DNA of 64,000 nucleotides from Cladorhizidae sp. MBARI D1340-BT2. Its lineage: Eukaryota; Porifera; Demospongiae; Poecilosclerida; Cladorhizidae. The notes beneath the pieces are model-generated. The model did no database searches, was not told where the DNA came from, and worked only from the letters and a program-made list of their open reading frames with translations. Positions within the stretch are counted from its first letter, which is position 1. Each line of letters opens with the position of its first letter. This document shows, piece after piece, positions 33,784-43,871 of the stretch. The position numbers and the translations under genes were made by a program. The stretch spans positions 30,972,251-31,036,250 of the forward strand of contig JAQNBH010000004.1 of assembly GCA_028752905.1 (NCBI GenBank). Reading direction: 5' to 3'.

Positions 33784-34259
33784 CCGTATTCCCTCGAATA
33801 TAAGTTGCACACTGAATAGAAGTCGCTCTGAAAGCTGCACTCCAAATGTAGCACACCACCGCTCTTGCACATGCGCAGTCGTTTATCATTAGCGAGTTGA
33901 TCAAGAAATCATTCCGTGCTTCTGGCATCACTGTGAAGGTGAACGGGTCTGAAGATGGAGAAATTCACTGCCTCAAAGTCGATAAAGTAGCAGCTTTAGC
34001 TACTCGCCAGCTATTGGAAGGAAGTGACAGCGGTGGAGAAGAAGATCCATTTGCTTCCTTGGACGAAGAGGATGAAGAACATAACGAACTCGGAACTGAC
34101 TACTACCTAGCTCAATGTTTGAAATGAAACGATCACAACCACAATGACGCGCACAAAAATTGAATCAGCACAATAGCGCTTGGCACTGCGCAAGCGCATT
34201 GCTTGAAGATCGCAACTTGAAATAAATACAAGTCGCGACTTATATTCGAGTGAATACGG
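33784..34259 (+). mobile_element. Pogo/Tigger-like element, internally deleted, with TA target
   Basis: Inverted termini CCGTATTCCCTCGAATATAA and CCGTATTCACTCGAATATAA (the right one read on the minus strand), each flanked by TA (33782-33783, 34260-34261). At 476 bp it is a deletion derivative. Between the ends is the tail of a transposase (33897-34127). TA duplication and this terminus type point to the Tc1/mariner-pogo superfamily. Confidence 0.85.
33897..34127 (+). pseudogene. C-terminal tail of a pogo/Tigger-like transposase
   Basis: The frame reads IKKSFRASGITVKVNGSEDG, resembling the KSFKxxGIsnxxDGSED tail after the DDE domain of pogo-type transposases, then an acidic stretch (GGEEDPFASLDEEDEEHNEL). 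The DDE domain itself is absent. It is possibly used by nobody, simply what the internal deletion left. Confidence 0.6.
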
Positions 34260-34264
34260 TATGG

Positions 34265-35095
34265 CTAAATATTATGATACAGATGATGTGCTGCATGTTG
34301 GATGATTATTTTGATGGTTTCATAGAGGAGAATTATAGTGAGGATCATGATGTTGGAGTTTGTGAGGTAGCTGATAGTGATGGTGTAGTTGATGGCGAGT
34401 GTAGCTACAGTGGTAGCAGTTCCGATGCCAGTACTTGTTCCAGGCATCTGGGTGCACTGTTGACATGGAAGGAAAAGAGCCTTTGTAGGTTGCTCAGCTT
34501 TTTCAGGATGACAGTATCCTGAGGAGTGTTGTGAAAGAAACAAATTTGTATGCTGAGCAATTCATGGCTGCAAATAAAGACTTAGCTACCACCTCGATCA
34601 AGAGTGAGAGAATGGAAAAGGTGCTCAATCAGTGAAATGATGAAGTTTCTTGCCCTTATCATTGCCATTATCATTGCCATGAGCGTGCATAGGATTGAGG
34701 ACTATTGGTGCAAGGACTATTAGTGCAAGAAATGGCCTTCACCACGTCATGCTTCTCTATCATGGCACGAGACCGATTTTGTCTCATCCTTCTCTTCTTT
34801 CACCTATATATATAAATGATGGGGAAAAGTATGTGCCTAGGGATCAGCCAGGATATGATGCCCTGTTCAAAATACAGCCACTTAGGAACATTTACTAACA
34901 AATTCAAAAACTTTTTCCCAGCTGGGAAGAGAAATATCAGTCGATGAATCAATGATAGGCAAGGGATGGCTGTGGTTTATCCAGTACATGCCAATGAAGC
35001 CTATATATCAATTGGGGCATGAAAGCCTATGTCTGGCAGACAGCTCCAGTGGGCATACGTACAGTTGGAAGCTCTAGGCAGGCGAGGAAACTGTA
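34265..35095 (+). pseudogene. piggyBac-like transposase, N-terminal half
   Basis: Broken frames give an acidic N-terminus (DDYFDGFIEENYSEDHDVGV), then VVKETNLYAEQFMAANKDLA, MARDRFCLILLFFHL, PAGKRNISVDESMIGKG (the first catalytic Asp region of the DDE_Tnp_1_7 domain) and YMPMKPIYQLGHESLCLADS. Stops and frameshifts occur near 34520, 34640 and 35075. The remaining half lies 7.4 kb away at 42527. The last coding bases are followed by GTATAC, a possible donor of a former short intron. Confidence 0.75.
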
Positions 35096-35824
35096 TACTA
35101 TACACTGCAAAAACTGTTTAGTTACAACAACTTAAAAAAATGGTGCAACTGAGGTAACCAATAAAATTGTTAATTTTACTGGATATATTAACTAGTTAAT
35201 TTTACAGAAATAATGTTTGTGAATATAACTATATTAATATTATATATAGTACTAATAATCAATGGTTAAAGTAACAATTATTAATATTAGTTTCAACTAC
35301 TATAAACAATTAATTCATCATTACTTTATAGTTACTTTAACAACTTCAACAACTTCAACCTGGTTAACCTAAGAACTACATAATGGTTAATTAATTATAA
35401 TAATTAGTTAATTTTACAATTTCAAATTAGTGTCCTAAGAACCCCCAAAATGTTATTTTAACCATTTAAAATGGTTGTTCTAAGAACCACAAACCAGTTA
35501 CCATACAAACCGCAATGTTAATTAGATAATTAATAATAGTTATTTTAACTATTGGAACTGAACTACATAATGGTCATTATTATTATAACCAACCACTAAT
35601 CCTTATTTTATTATTATTATTAGTTATTATGACTTCTGGGGCTGGTTACCATACAAACCACATAATGTTGAATTAAATCATTACTATAACTAGCTAAGAA
35701 ACATAATTGTGCTAAATTCATCATGAAGGCAAAGAATCAAAACAAAAATAGTCAGCACATGAATTAGGACAGAAAAGATGAGATAAATTCACAACTCGAA
35801 AAATTAGTATTAAAAACATAAGTG

Positions 35825-36900
35825 TTAGTTAAGGGCAAAGCTTTGGATGTCTGTAGTGACCGAGAGGTATGTAGATGATTTTTTACAATTATTACCCGGA
35901 AGACCAAACACAAATTCTTGAAACATCTCTTTAGTATGTTTATCATATTCCAGGTTAAATATGTAGAAGAGAGAAAACCATAGAAAGAGAGACTTGGAGA
36001 AAGAATTCACTTTACAGAAAACCTCCTGTTCAATAAAAATGAAAAACACCGAATCTCCATCCTCTACAATAAATTCTCCAATCCAAGGTGCTGGACGAGT
36101 GGGAGGAGCAGCTGCCACAGTCTCTGGCACATCAGACATCTGTGGGTACAATATTCCATTATTTAAAATAAATACATGGTTCATCATTTGAAACAACTGT
36201 GGGCTATACCTCAAGTCGAGCAAACAAGTAGCTCAGGTCTCCTTCACCCTTTTTTGGCTGCACACAAAGCAGCTGAAAGAGCAATTTCAGAGCGCTCAGT
36301 TTTGCAGTTCACCATCTGTTATAAAATGATAAACATAAATGTATTATGTATACGTAGCAGCACCATAAATTACTGCCCCATATCCATGAACAAGTGCATG
36401 TATGAGGCGGACATTTTGAGCTGAGGTCCAGGACTTTTGTGTTCAGAACTGTCACTGAAACATTTTTGGGGGGATAAATCATTTCATGATCGTATTGGAA
36501 AGTATTGTCCACAAAATTGACCAGAACATTACATATTCCATAAATACTGTCACCAGATGCGAGTCAACAACCATTTGCAATTGCAAGATATAATTTCTGA
36601 ATACAGTGCTTTTTGAACTATAGCATGTGTATTCAAGAATGTACACTATTCAGCATATAGTAGATTCTATATTCACATGAATGAATGATCACATTCTAAG
36701 GCCAAAACGATTAATTTTTATACTGATTACAGGATACCTTTTTCAATATCTCTCTGACGTCTCTTTAGCCCCTTGCAGTATGTGATGATAGCAGGTACCC
36801 ACTTTTGGGTCCACTCAACACTCAAAGACCCTTGAAGTCCTAGCTTGCCAATGACCTAGCAACTCAAGCTCTTGTTCAATCTGTTGACAGAAAAGCAATA
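35825..36900 (-). pseudogene. SAMD3-like gene, C-terminal exons
   Basis: Minus-strand fragments in order: 36750-36890 (IEQELELLGHWQA and, in another frame, EWTQKWVPAIITYCKGLKRR), 36310-36540 (VNFVDNTFQYDHEM and later LIHALVHGYGA) and 35825-36223 (YSPQLFQMMN, then APWIGEFIVEDGDSVFFIFI and LFYIFNLEYDKHTKEM). The last resembles the C-terminal module of SAMD3-like proteins, in which a hydrophobic segment leads to YVFNLEYxK. Frames shift between fragments, so this copy is not functional as it stands. Confidence 0.6.
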
Positions 36901-37085
36901 AATTCAAGATGCAAGTTAAAGGTGACCTTGTATCTATATGTAACAGAAGCCACTAGCAGAATACATGTATAGCATAAGCATTTGTTACATACACTCTTCA
37001 ATATATCAACATAGTCAAGGTGTTTTAGTTGTGTTAGGGGTTAATTTATATAATACTTTTGTATATATACTCAACACAAACATAC

Positions 37086-37436
37086 CACAGATAGGATCCT
37101 CAGAGCCGGAAACTTCTTGAGCTTGGTGAGTACGGAGTCATTGCTCTATAACAAATATTGCCTTCGTGAATAAAATGTTAACTTATTCAGAGGTAAAACG
37201 ACACCATTTCTAGGATTCTCCTTCTCCATCTCGTTTGTGAGAGCTTGAACATGTTGTTCTTGCTCAGCAGTTCTATCTCCACGAGGATGAAAGGATGTAT
37301 ACCTAGACTCCAGGTTAATCGCTCGCTTTGGCCGACCACGTTTGCTTGGTTTATCCATTGGAGAGTTAGCTGCTTTCCTTTTTCGGCCCTTTTCAACATT
37401 ATACACACGGTCCATCATTTTTTTCACCCATGATCC
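37086..37436 (-). pseudogene. SAMD3-like gene, exon 4
   Basis: Starts after TTCAG (acceptor read on the minus strand) and ends before GTATGT. It encodes GSWVKKMMDRVYNVEKGRKR, a basic patch (KPSKRGRPKRAINLESRY) and LTFYSRRQYLL, then after an in-frame TAG continues NDSVLTKLKKFPALRILSV. These are the central motifs of SAMD3-like proteins: the basic GRPKR patch and the TFxxRR motif. The single stop inside an otherwise open 351-nt exon marks a recent loss. Confidence 0.65.
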
Positions 37437-37512
37437 CTGAAGGGGAAAAAATGACACGGTAGATGAATGCTTATAAGCCATATATACATCAACAATGTTA
37501 CTATGTACTTAC

Positions 37513-37901
37513 AGAAGCAGTAGACCCAGATCCTGTCATAGAATCAGCCATGAATGGATATTTCTCTACTAAAATTTTGGCAATTTTTGTGACAGCAGCT
37601 GGATTTGGCCTTTCTACATAGCTGTATATATTGGTAACAAGGTCTCGAACAATTTCATTTCTTATTTCCGGTAGTAATCTCGTAATCTCTTTTCAGCAAT
37701 GGCAGCCATGATATTAGGCTTCCACATCATCGGAATAGAGAAATCATTTCTTGATACTGCTGAGGATCCACTAATTTCTGATGACAGAGATACTGTATCA
37801 TGATCCTGATAGCTTGGAGATGATGCCAGTGAGGCTGGTAAAGTAGATGGAGTACTTGGGGAAGAAAATTGTGTTGAGTTATATTCAGGCATACTGGAAA
37901 C
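37513..37901 (-). pseudogene. SAMD3-like gene, exon 3
   Basis: Between CAG (37902-37904) and the donor TCT|GTAAGT. It begins with a Ser/Pro/Thr-rich linker (SSPSTPSTLPASLASSPSYQ), then MMWKPNIMAAIAEKRL. After a frameshift near 37675 it reads RNEIVRDLVTNIYSYVERP and ILVEKYPFMADSMTGSG. The LVxKYPFMxD motif is characteristic of SAMD3-like proteins. The end joins the SW of exon 4. Confidence 0.65.
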
Positions 37902-37969
37902 CTGAATACAATTAAAAGTAAGAAGCAAGAAATTATTCTGGACAGCTGTAAGAATTGCTGTCAACTTAC

Positions 37970-38099
37970 AGTTATAGTTGGAGATTGGATAATACTTTTT
38001 TTGAATACGAATCAATCTTTTCACTGCTCCCAATGGCTTTATAATTCCCTTGACATCGTCTTGCTATCAGATCACAAAATGCACCATCGATCTCATTCT
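37970..38099 (-). pseudogene. SAMD3-like gene, exon 2: second half of SAM domain
   Basis: From CATAG (acceptor) to the donor ACT|GTAAGT. The first bases complete a glutamate codon with exon 1 and the frame reads ENEIDGAFCDLIA, the FEENEIDG turn of a SAM domain. After a one-base frameshift it continues DDVKGIIKPLGAVKRLIRIQ, the KPLGxRxKLLxxI helix. The phase match with exon 1 across a 2.7 kb intron is a good sign that both belong together. Confidence 0.7.
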
Positions 38100-38162
38100 C
38101 TATGGCAACAGAATATGCAGTCGTGGTAAGGAACTATACTCGTCAGGTAAAAATGTCCTCTT

Positions 38163-39104
38163 TTAACCCTTCCACCGCTGGATTTACACAGCACTTTTAA
38201 AAAATAGTGACGTTATTTTACATAATATTTTATATTAAACCAGGAGTGCACAAATGTCCCTAGCAACCATGATTGATATTATAGCATTGGTGTTGACAAA
38301 CATTGTGGTCAACTGTATGTTGCCTAGCAACTGACCACATACGATGAATATCATTACAACATTTGATTGTTGTTTTGATTGTATTTTTAGGCACAATATG
38401 GACAGATAACTGGATCATGATGTAAATATAATAAAATGACTGTCATATTTTACTAGGACAGATAATTAGAAACCATAGCTAACTAACTACCTACTAGCTT
38501 TATATTATTATAGCTATATAGATGGATAGCTAGTACCCGCGAAGTACCCAGGTAAATGCTATTTTTTATACAAGTCAGAAAAAAAGCAGTAATGCTAAAG
38601 GATCTTACATGTATGGCTATTTATTTTCCTGGGACATCTTGTTCCTGTTCTTCACCATCGTCAGTCTCAAGACCTGGATCCCTACGCAAATCAGTGCTAC
38701 TATCTCTGGACTGGCAAAGGTTCTGAATCTACGATGTCATTCAGAGTTGCTAGCTCTTCAGGATCTCTAGTCTGTTCTCCATGGTAGGCAAATATCCCTT
38801 CTCCTTCCTCATCACTGCTTTCATCCTCAGACGACCGAATTCGTCGTCATCCAGCATTGCCAAAACATCGTCCAATTTAGTCTAGAAGCCATTTTTTAAT
38901 CGATCAGCTGAGTTTGACGTCACGAATACCTTGGTTACCTAGGCACTATACCTCAGCTATTTTAATTCCAGCTCTAGCAAAGCAAGGGACACCCCCAGGT
39001 ATATTTAGCACATGCGTAGCTAAAACTAACGATTTTATATATTTGTTTTTGTCGCGGTCATTTACAACTCCGCCATATGGCGGATACGGCGGTGAGACGG
39101 TTAA
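38163..39104 (-). mobile_element. piggyBac-type non-autonomous element with TTAA target
   Basis: TTAA at 38163-38166 and 39101-39104 encloses termini CCCTTCCACCGCTGG and, read on the minus strand, CCGTCTCACCGCCGT. On the minus strand at 38640-38900 broken frames give LDDVLAMLDDDEF and then SSEDESSDEEGEGIFAYHGE, the usual acidic N-terminus of piggyBac-like transposases. The rest of the gene is missing. It lies in the large intron of the SAMD3-like gene. Confidence 0.8.
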
Positions 39105-39199
39105 TCATTTTAATAACAATAACAGCATTCTCTCAAGGATTTTTGTAAGGGAGGCATTTCAGTGGACTAAAAACTCATATATATATCCTTTCTTTTTGT

Positions 39200-39490
39200 C
39201 CTTTTTTTGGGGGGGGGGGGGGGTTGCATGTTGCAAGAGACACAACCAAACTTGAGAGATGAAAAAATGTAAAAAAAATTGGGAGCGGAAGAAAATGAAG
39301 GAAAGAAAAGGGAAAAATAAATAAGAGAGAAGGGGAAAAAAATAAAAGAAAGAAGAACATAAAAAAAGGAAATAAAAGATAGAAAAAAGGGGGAATTAAA
39401 AGAAACAAAAGAAAAAAGGAAGCGGTGGGGAAAAAACCAAAAGATGAGGGGAAAAAAGAATGGGGAGAAAAAGATAGGGGGAAAAAGTCA
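39200..39490. repeat. Purine-rich (A/G) low-complexity tract
   Basis: A G run (39209-39224) and then roughly 240 bases almost purely A and G on the plus strand. On the minus strand it is a T/C-rich stretch directly following the SINE-like head at 39498-39560, as its possible tail. Confidence 0.8.
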
Positions 39491-39497
39491 CAAGTAG

Positions 39498-39560
39498 AGC
39501 CATGACTCAAACCCGAGTGTTCAGGTTGGGAGTCCCTACACTACCACTGTGCCATAAAGA
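39498..39560 (-). repeat. tRNA-derived SINE-like head
   Basis: On the minus strand an A box (TGGCACAGTGG, 39544-39554) and a B box (GGGTTTGAGTC, 39504-39514) stand at the spacing of a tRNA gene. The acceptor and T stems do not pair well, so it is not a working tRNA gene but fits a SINE head or tRNA fossil with Pol III promoter boxes. Confidence 0.5.
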
Positions 39561-39577
39561 TTTCAAACATACAAAAC

Positions 39578-40509
39578 TAAGGCCAGACCTGTAAAAAAAA
39601 TTGTGCTCGGGCTTGGCAGAAATATTGACCCCGGCTGAACAATTTAAATTTAATTTATCCTATCTTCAATTTTCACCTTGTCTACAGGCCTTACTGCAGC
39701 ACTCTTGTTATACTCGAGACAATAGCTGCCCAAATGTTTCCTAAACAAATAGCAAATGATATTTGAGTCTAAGAGAAGTTTAAATCATGCAACTACCGCA
39801 GAGCTGCCAAGTGACCACTGTCATTTTCCGTACCAAATTGCAATTTTCCCCGTATTTCCCCCCGAGGGATTTCCGTACTTTTTCCCCCTTCTATATAATA
39901 TATTATTATATATTTACTCTTGCAGCGCCAGCCTGTCTTCGTCATTGTCACACTGACTTGAGTCCTAAATCGGCACAACTATCTTGAGCTACAGCTTGGC
40001 CTGCAACAAACTTGTGCCATGCTAGCTTCCAAATAGTGTCTTGAAACCGGGGCACCTGTCATCAGTCGTGTGCCTGCCAGAAAGGGGATCGGTAAAGGGT
40101 CTGACGCACGAGAAATGTTGCTGATAGAGGAGGAAAGAGAAATTGTGCCCGGGGAAAGGGGAGGAGGAAAGAGAAATAAATTATGTCTCTACCGGGAAAG
40201 AGAAATAAATTATTATACCGTAGCGGTAAGCAGTTTGTTCAATGTTGTATTGTTTGATGCTGTCATATATAGCAGCTAGTAGCTGAAGCTCAAGATTGTT
40301 CCTCTTCCAAGGTAATAATTCTGTACTAATATCCGTACCATCTGTACAGTAGTGTGATATTCTGTACAAGTACGGAAAAATCCATGCACTTAGCCAGCAC
40401 TGCTACCGTCACTGCCAGCCAGAGATTTCTAGTGCAATTTTTTTCCCCTAACCCAGCAAAATTGGACTCACCGGGCCTAGCAACAAGAAATTTACTAGGT
40501 CTGGCCTAA
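39578..40509. mobile_element. Non-autonomous inverted-repeat element
   Basis: TAAGGCCAGACCTGTAAA at 39578 is mirrored by the complement TTAGGCCAGACCTAGTAAA ending at 40509. The interior has no coding frame of its own and is itself interrupted by the element at 39799-40402. Superfamily unknown; the target duplication is not clear. Confidence 0.7.
39793..40408. mobile_element. hAT-type MITE nested in the 39578-40509 element
   Basis: Element 39799-40402 (604 bp), termini CAGAGCTGCCAAGTG and, on the minus strand, CAGTGCTGGCTAAGTG. CTACCG stands on both sides (39793-39798, 40403-40408), six bases of the expected eight. A CAG start fits hAT. The internal words TTTCCGTAC and GTACGGAAAAA form a second, inner inverted pair. 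Confidence 0.75.
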
Positions 40510-40806
40510 CAGAGATCTACTCAACAAGACTACTTCTCTCTTCATTACTTTAATTTCTATACTTATTCTTCAGCCTCTTCACTCTCTTCCCAGCACAACA
40601 AGAAATGCACAATAACTTCCACCCCACCCTATCCAACTTTCATTAGCTTACAATTGCACATAATAATTAGTGCCATTCTTTTTAGTTGATCTAGTTACCA
40701 TATAACAGAGATAGGATCGCAGAGATAAATATGGGTGGGCTTTTATTAAAATCCCCACCATGAAAATGTGGTGCTAGGACTAAACATGACGTAGTTGTAA
40801 GATTAC

Positions 40807-40903
40807 CTTCGAAAGTTTCACAGTAGGTGTCTTGTACTCCTTCTTCCTTCAACCACATTGAAATATCGACAACAGACATCTTATCGAGCTCCCAGCGTTC
40901 CAT
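40807..40903 (-). CDS. SAMD3-like gene, exon 1: first half of SAM domain
   Basis: From the ATG at 40903-40901 the exon reads MERWELDKMSVVDISMWLKE and EGVQDTYCETFE, then ends at G|GTAATC (phase 1). The W...DVSxWLxxxGV...Y...F pattern is the first half of a sterile alpha motif domain; exon 2 supplies the second half. SAM domains mediate protein-protein contacts. An upstream in-frame extension to 40957 exists but its methionine has no better context. Intact by itself, although later exons are broken. Confidence 0.65.
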
Positions 40904-40909
40904 ATCGGC

Positions 40910-41700
40910 AGTAGAAAAAGGACTCACACAGTCGAGACACAAAAATAAACCCGCCAATGCACGTGCAGTATTCTTAAACTTTGAACTTGTCTTGCCTTCA
41001 TTTGGTAAAGGGTCTCTCTTTAATGTCTAGGTCAGCTTCAAGCGATTGTCCTCTCTGTGTAACTTCATTGCGCCAACTAAAAGTCGTTGGTAACAATATC
41101 CTGTCTGTCACTTTGCTCAGAAGGCAGGGTAATGACAGCCTCTCTGTGTTGCCTATAGACGTGAGCTACGAAGGAGGCACAATTGGTATATGAAGCAACA
41201 CAATTGTTCATTCCACAAGTGACAGAAAAGTTATCATCTCGACTTGTGTACATGTCGCAAATGGCTTAGCCAACAGGATGCTGGTTATTATATTGATGAT
41301 CATTACAATTCCACCTAGGACTTTGTCCTGGATATCTGGCACCATATATAGGTCATAATAATGAGTGTTAAACAGATGTGTGGTCATTTGGTACATACAG
41401 TGAGATTACACACAGTACAGACATGGCCAGCAGGGTGATGTAAATTTGACCTGACCGCACATACACACTAGATATAACATGAAAGCAATCACATTAATGT
41501 TTGATCACATTTACTGGTCCTTGCATGTTTTTTCATCAGCACTGAATACACCTGACTGGCTTGTCCAAGTGAAGCCTTTGCCTTGATCTGTGCTCATTTC
41601 TTTCTGCACATTCCTGTCCACAACATTTCTCCTAACTCCTCGTAACATCAACATACACAATTGAGAGTATAAATGCCCATAAAATGGGGGAAACGTGGGA
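40910..41700. other. Upstream of the SAMD3-like gene, no gene recognised
   Basis: Would contain the promoter of the SAMD3-like gene if it was ever transcribed. No convincing TATA or coding feature is seen. Short frames at 40981-41193 and 41208-41396 have no recognisable product. Confidence 0.3.
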
Positions 41701-42526
41701 GATATATATATTTTTTATTTATCATTTGCTTTAAACTAATTCTTATATAAAATAGTCATAAAACAAACATTTTCAATTAGTACATATTATAACTAATTAT
41801 TCAATCCCAATAAAATATAATGTTTTTGTCTTGTCTTGTTCTACATCTACAAATTTAATAATGATAATAATAACGTCAATAATAATGATAATAAAAATTA
41901 TTCAATCTGAATAGTCGCAATTAATATTCTTATAATACATAGTTATTGTAAAATATTATAATAGTCGATTTGCAAAAAATGTTAATAAAACAAAACATTT
42001 ACACTTACTATATTTAACTAATTCTTCTATAAAAATACTTAATCGGAATAGTCACAATAACTAATACTAGTAATGTTATAATACATTGTTATTATACAAT
42101 ATTGTAATGGTCAATTTGCAATGTATTTTGTTAATACAATAATTTATATTGTTAAAACTACGAAAATATATTTCTACAGACAGAAATTCATTAATACTAC
42201 TATTAATTTTAGTTGAAATACAAAAATTGTTAATATAACACTTATTATAGAATAATAACAGTTAATTTGTTAAAATAACAAGGATATTACAGTCATTTTA
42301 ATATAGTAGTAAAAACAACAGTTACTTTTTACGGTGTATAAACACAAAATAGCCATGTAAAACGTAAATATATAGCTATATGATAAATATAATATAATTC
42401 ACTTCTTACTCTTTTTTCCCCCCACAGTTATCTTTCTTTTTTCACTCCCTTCCTGCTTTTCTCATTAACCCCCCCCCCCCGCTTTTTTTTCCTTTTCACT
42501 TCTTGTTCTTTTTTTTTGTCTCCCAG

Positions 42527-43385
42527 GGAAGGATGAGAGCCTCTCTGCTACAGGAATGGGAACAACACACGACATGGTGATGAAGCTAGTGGAAGGGTTG
42601 GAGAATGAAGGACAACATTTTTTCTGTGACAACTATTACACCAATCCAGACTTGTTCATCACCTTAAAAAGTAATGGCCTTGGTGCATGTGGTACAGTTT
42701 GGGTGAGCAGGCGGCGTTACCTACATGTATCAAAGACAAAATGAAAAAGGGTGAGATCAAGTCTGTAAGTACAAATGGTGTCCTTCCCTTGAAATGGATG
42801 GACAAGAGAGGTATGACCATTCTGAGTACTATCCACGATGACAGCACTATAACAACGAGGAGGAGGACAAGGCTCTTGGCAACTGGCAAGGAGGAGGTTA
42901 TAAAGCCAACAGCCGTTGTCGAGTACAATAGTCACATGGGTAGGGTTGACGAATGCAATCAGCTGATGAGTTACCATACCTTCCAACATAGGACACAGAA
43001 ATGGTGGAAACAGGCAGCTTTTCATATCCACAACCTGGCATTGGTAAATACATACATAATATATAAAGGGACACCTTCGACTTGCCGAAGAGTAATACAC
43101 CAGTCCTTCTTAGTGAAGTTTGCTGTTGGATTTCTTCTGGAGACGGGCCTGACAGAAGCTCAGCTTGATGAAGTGTCCAGTGGCTGAACCAGCCAGACTT
43201 GCAGGAAGGCACTTCATAGAGCACCTTCCCCCAAATAGCAATGGCAAAAGGTCCCTGTGTGCTTGCTACCTGTGCAGCACCAAAGAAGGAAGATGTAAAG
43301 TCTGAACTCATTTAGATGTACAATTTGTGAAGTAGCTTTTATGTATTACACCTTGCTTTGAACTATACCTCACAAAAGTTAGTCC
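42527..43385 (+). pseudogene. piggyBac-like transposase, C-terminal half
   Basis: After a T-rich tract and TCTCCCAG the frame reads DESLSATGMGTTHDMVMKLV and GQHFFCDNYYTNPDLF, the second catalytic Asp of piggyBac DDE domains. A second frame (42687-43187) gives NGVLPLKWMDKRGMTILST, EYNSHMGRVDECNQLMSY (third Asp region) and WWKQAAFHIHNLALVN. After a TGA at 43185-43187, ARLAGRHFIEHLPP and later CITPCFELY show the C-terminal zinc-ribbon region, also frame-broken. The upstream half is 34265-35095. AATAAA at 43687 may be its polyadenylation signal. Confidence 0.8.
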
Positions 43386-43871
43386 TGTGCGTCACTTACC
43401 ATCCATATCATGACCTTTTTTTTGTCATCGTTTTCTTCCTTCACTTTTTCTTGATAGTTTTTTCTTCCAGTAGCACAACTTTTACCCATGTATGCAAAAA
43501 AAACTGACGATGAATAATATTTATAGTGGATATTGTGGTGAATCTGTTGGCAGTCCTTCTGACGACCACGTACCAGGCGGAAGTGATGTCAGGAGAACGA
43601 ACTATATATAGAACAATATCATGTGATTAAGAAAGTCGGTCTTGTGTGATATTAAGTTGTGTCTTTTGTCGTGTCTATGAAAAAGAATAAAGTTAGTCTC
43701 GTAAATGTTTTACCCTGACTACAATATGTAATGTAAACGCATAGTTGGTAGATCATCCAAAGCTATATATATAGCTGAGCTGAAATAATAGGACTGGCTA
43801 TAGAATATCTTGGTTAGCTTGGCAGTCTGCTAACTAATTTGCTGGCTATATATTGGCTACAACAGCTAATT

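Larger units (their letters stand above)
35099..42340. mobile_element. CACTA-like (EnSpm-type) element carrying a SAM-domain gene
   Basis: The element proper is 35103-42336 (7234 bp). Termini are CACTGCAAAAA on the left and the complement of CACCGTAAAAA on the right. TATA stands on both sides (35099-35102 and 42337-42340), and may be the target duplication. Both subterminal zones (35110-35720 and 41700-42330) are very AT-rich with many GTTAATTTTAC and AACTAATAATT words. No transposase was found inside, so it would be non-autonomous; superfamily assignment rests on the termini only. It sits in what looks like a former intron of the outer piggyBac-like gene. Confidence 0.6.
32665..43871 (+). 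mobile_element. Composite transposon nest inside unit 3, outer layer piggyBac-like
   Basis: Everything between the two halves of unit 3. Sequences at about 33400-33535 and 43740-43850 are long inverted copies (shared words include TTTGGATGATCTACCAACT and AGACTGCCAAGC), so the outer element has extended inverted termini. The outer gene is a piggyBac-like transposase (34265-35095 and 42527-43385). Exact outer ends and a TTAA duplication could not be fixed. Confidence 0.65.

Noticed and set aside
39175..39510. Minus-strand Phe/Ser/Pro-rich open frame
   Set aside because: Translation of the purine-rich tract (T/C-rich on the minus strand).
39498..39560. A functional tRNA gene on the minus strand
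   Set aside because: A and B boxes are present but acceptor and T stems do not pair.
42659..43311. Minus-strand open frames over the piggyBac-like C-terminal half
   Set aside because: Antisense shadows; the plus strand carries the recognised catalytic motifs.
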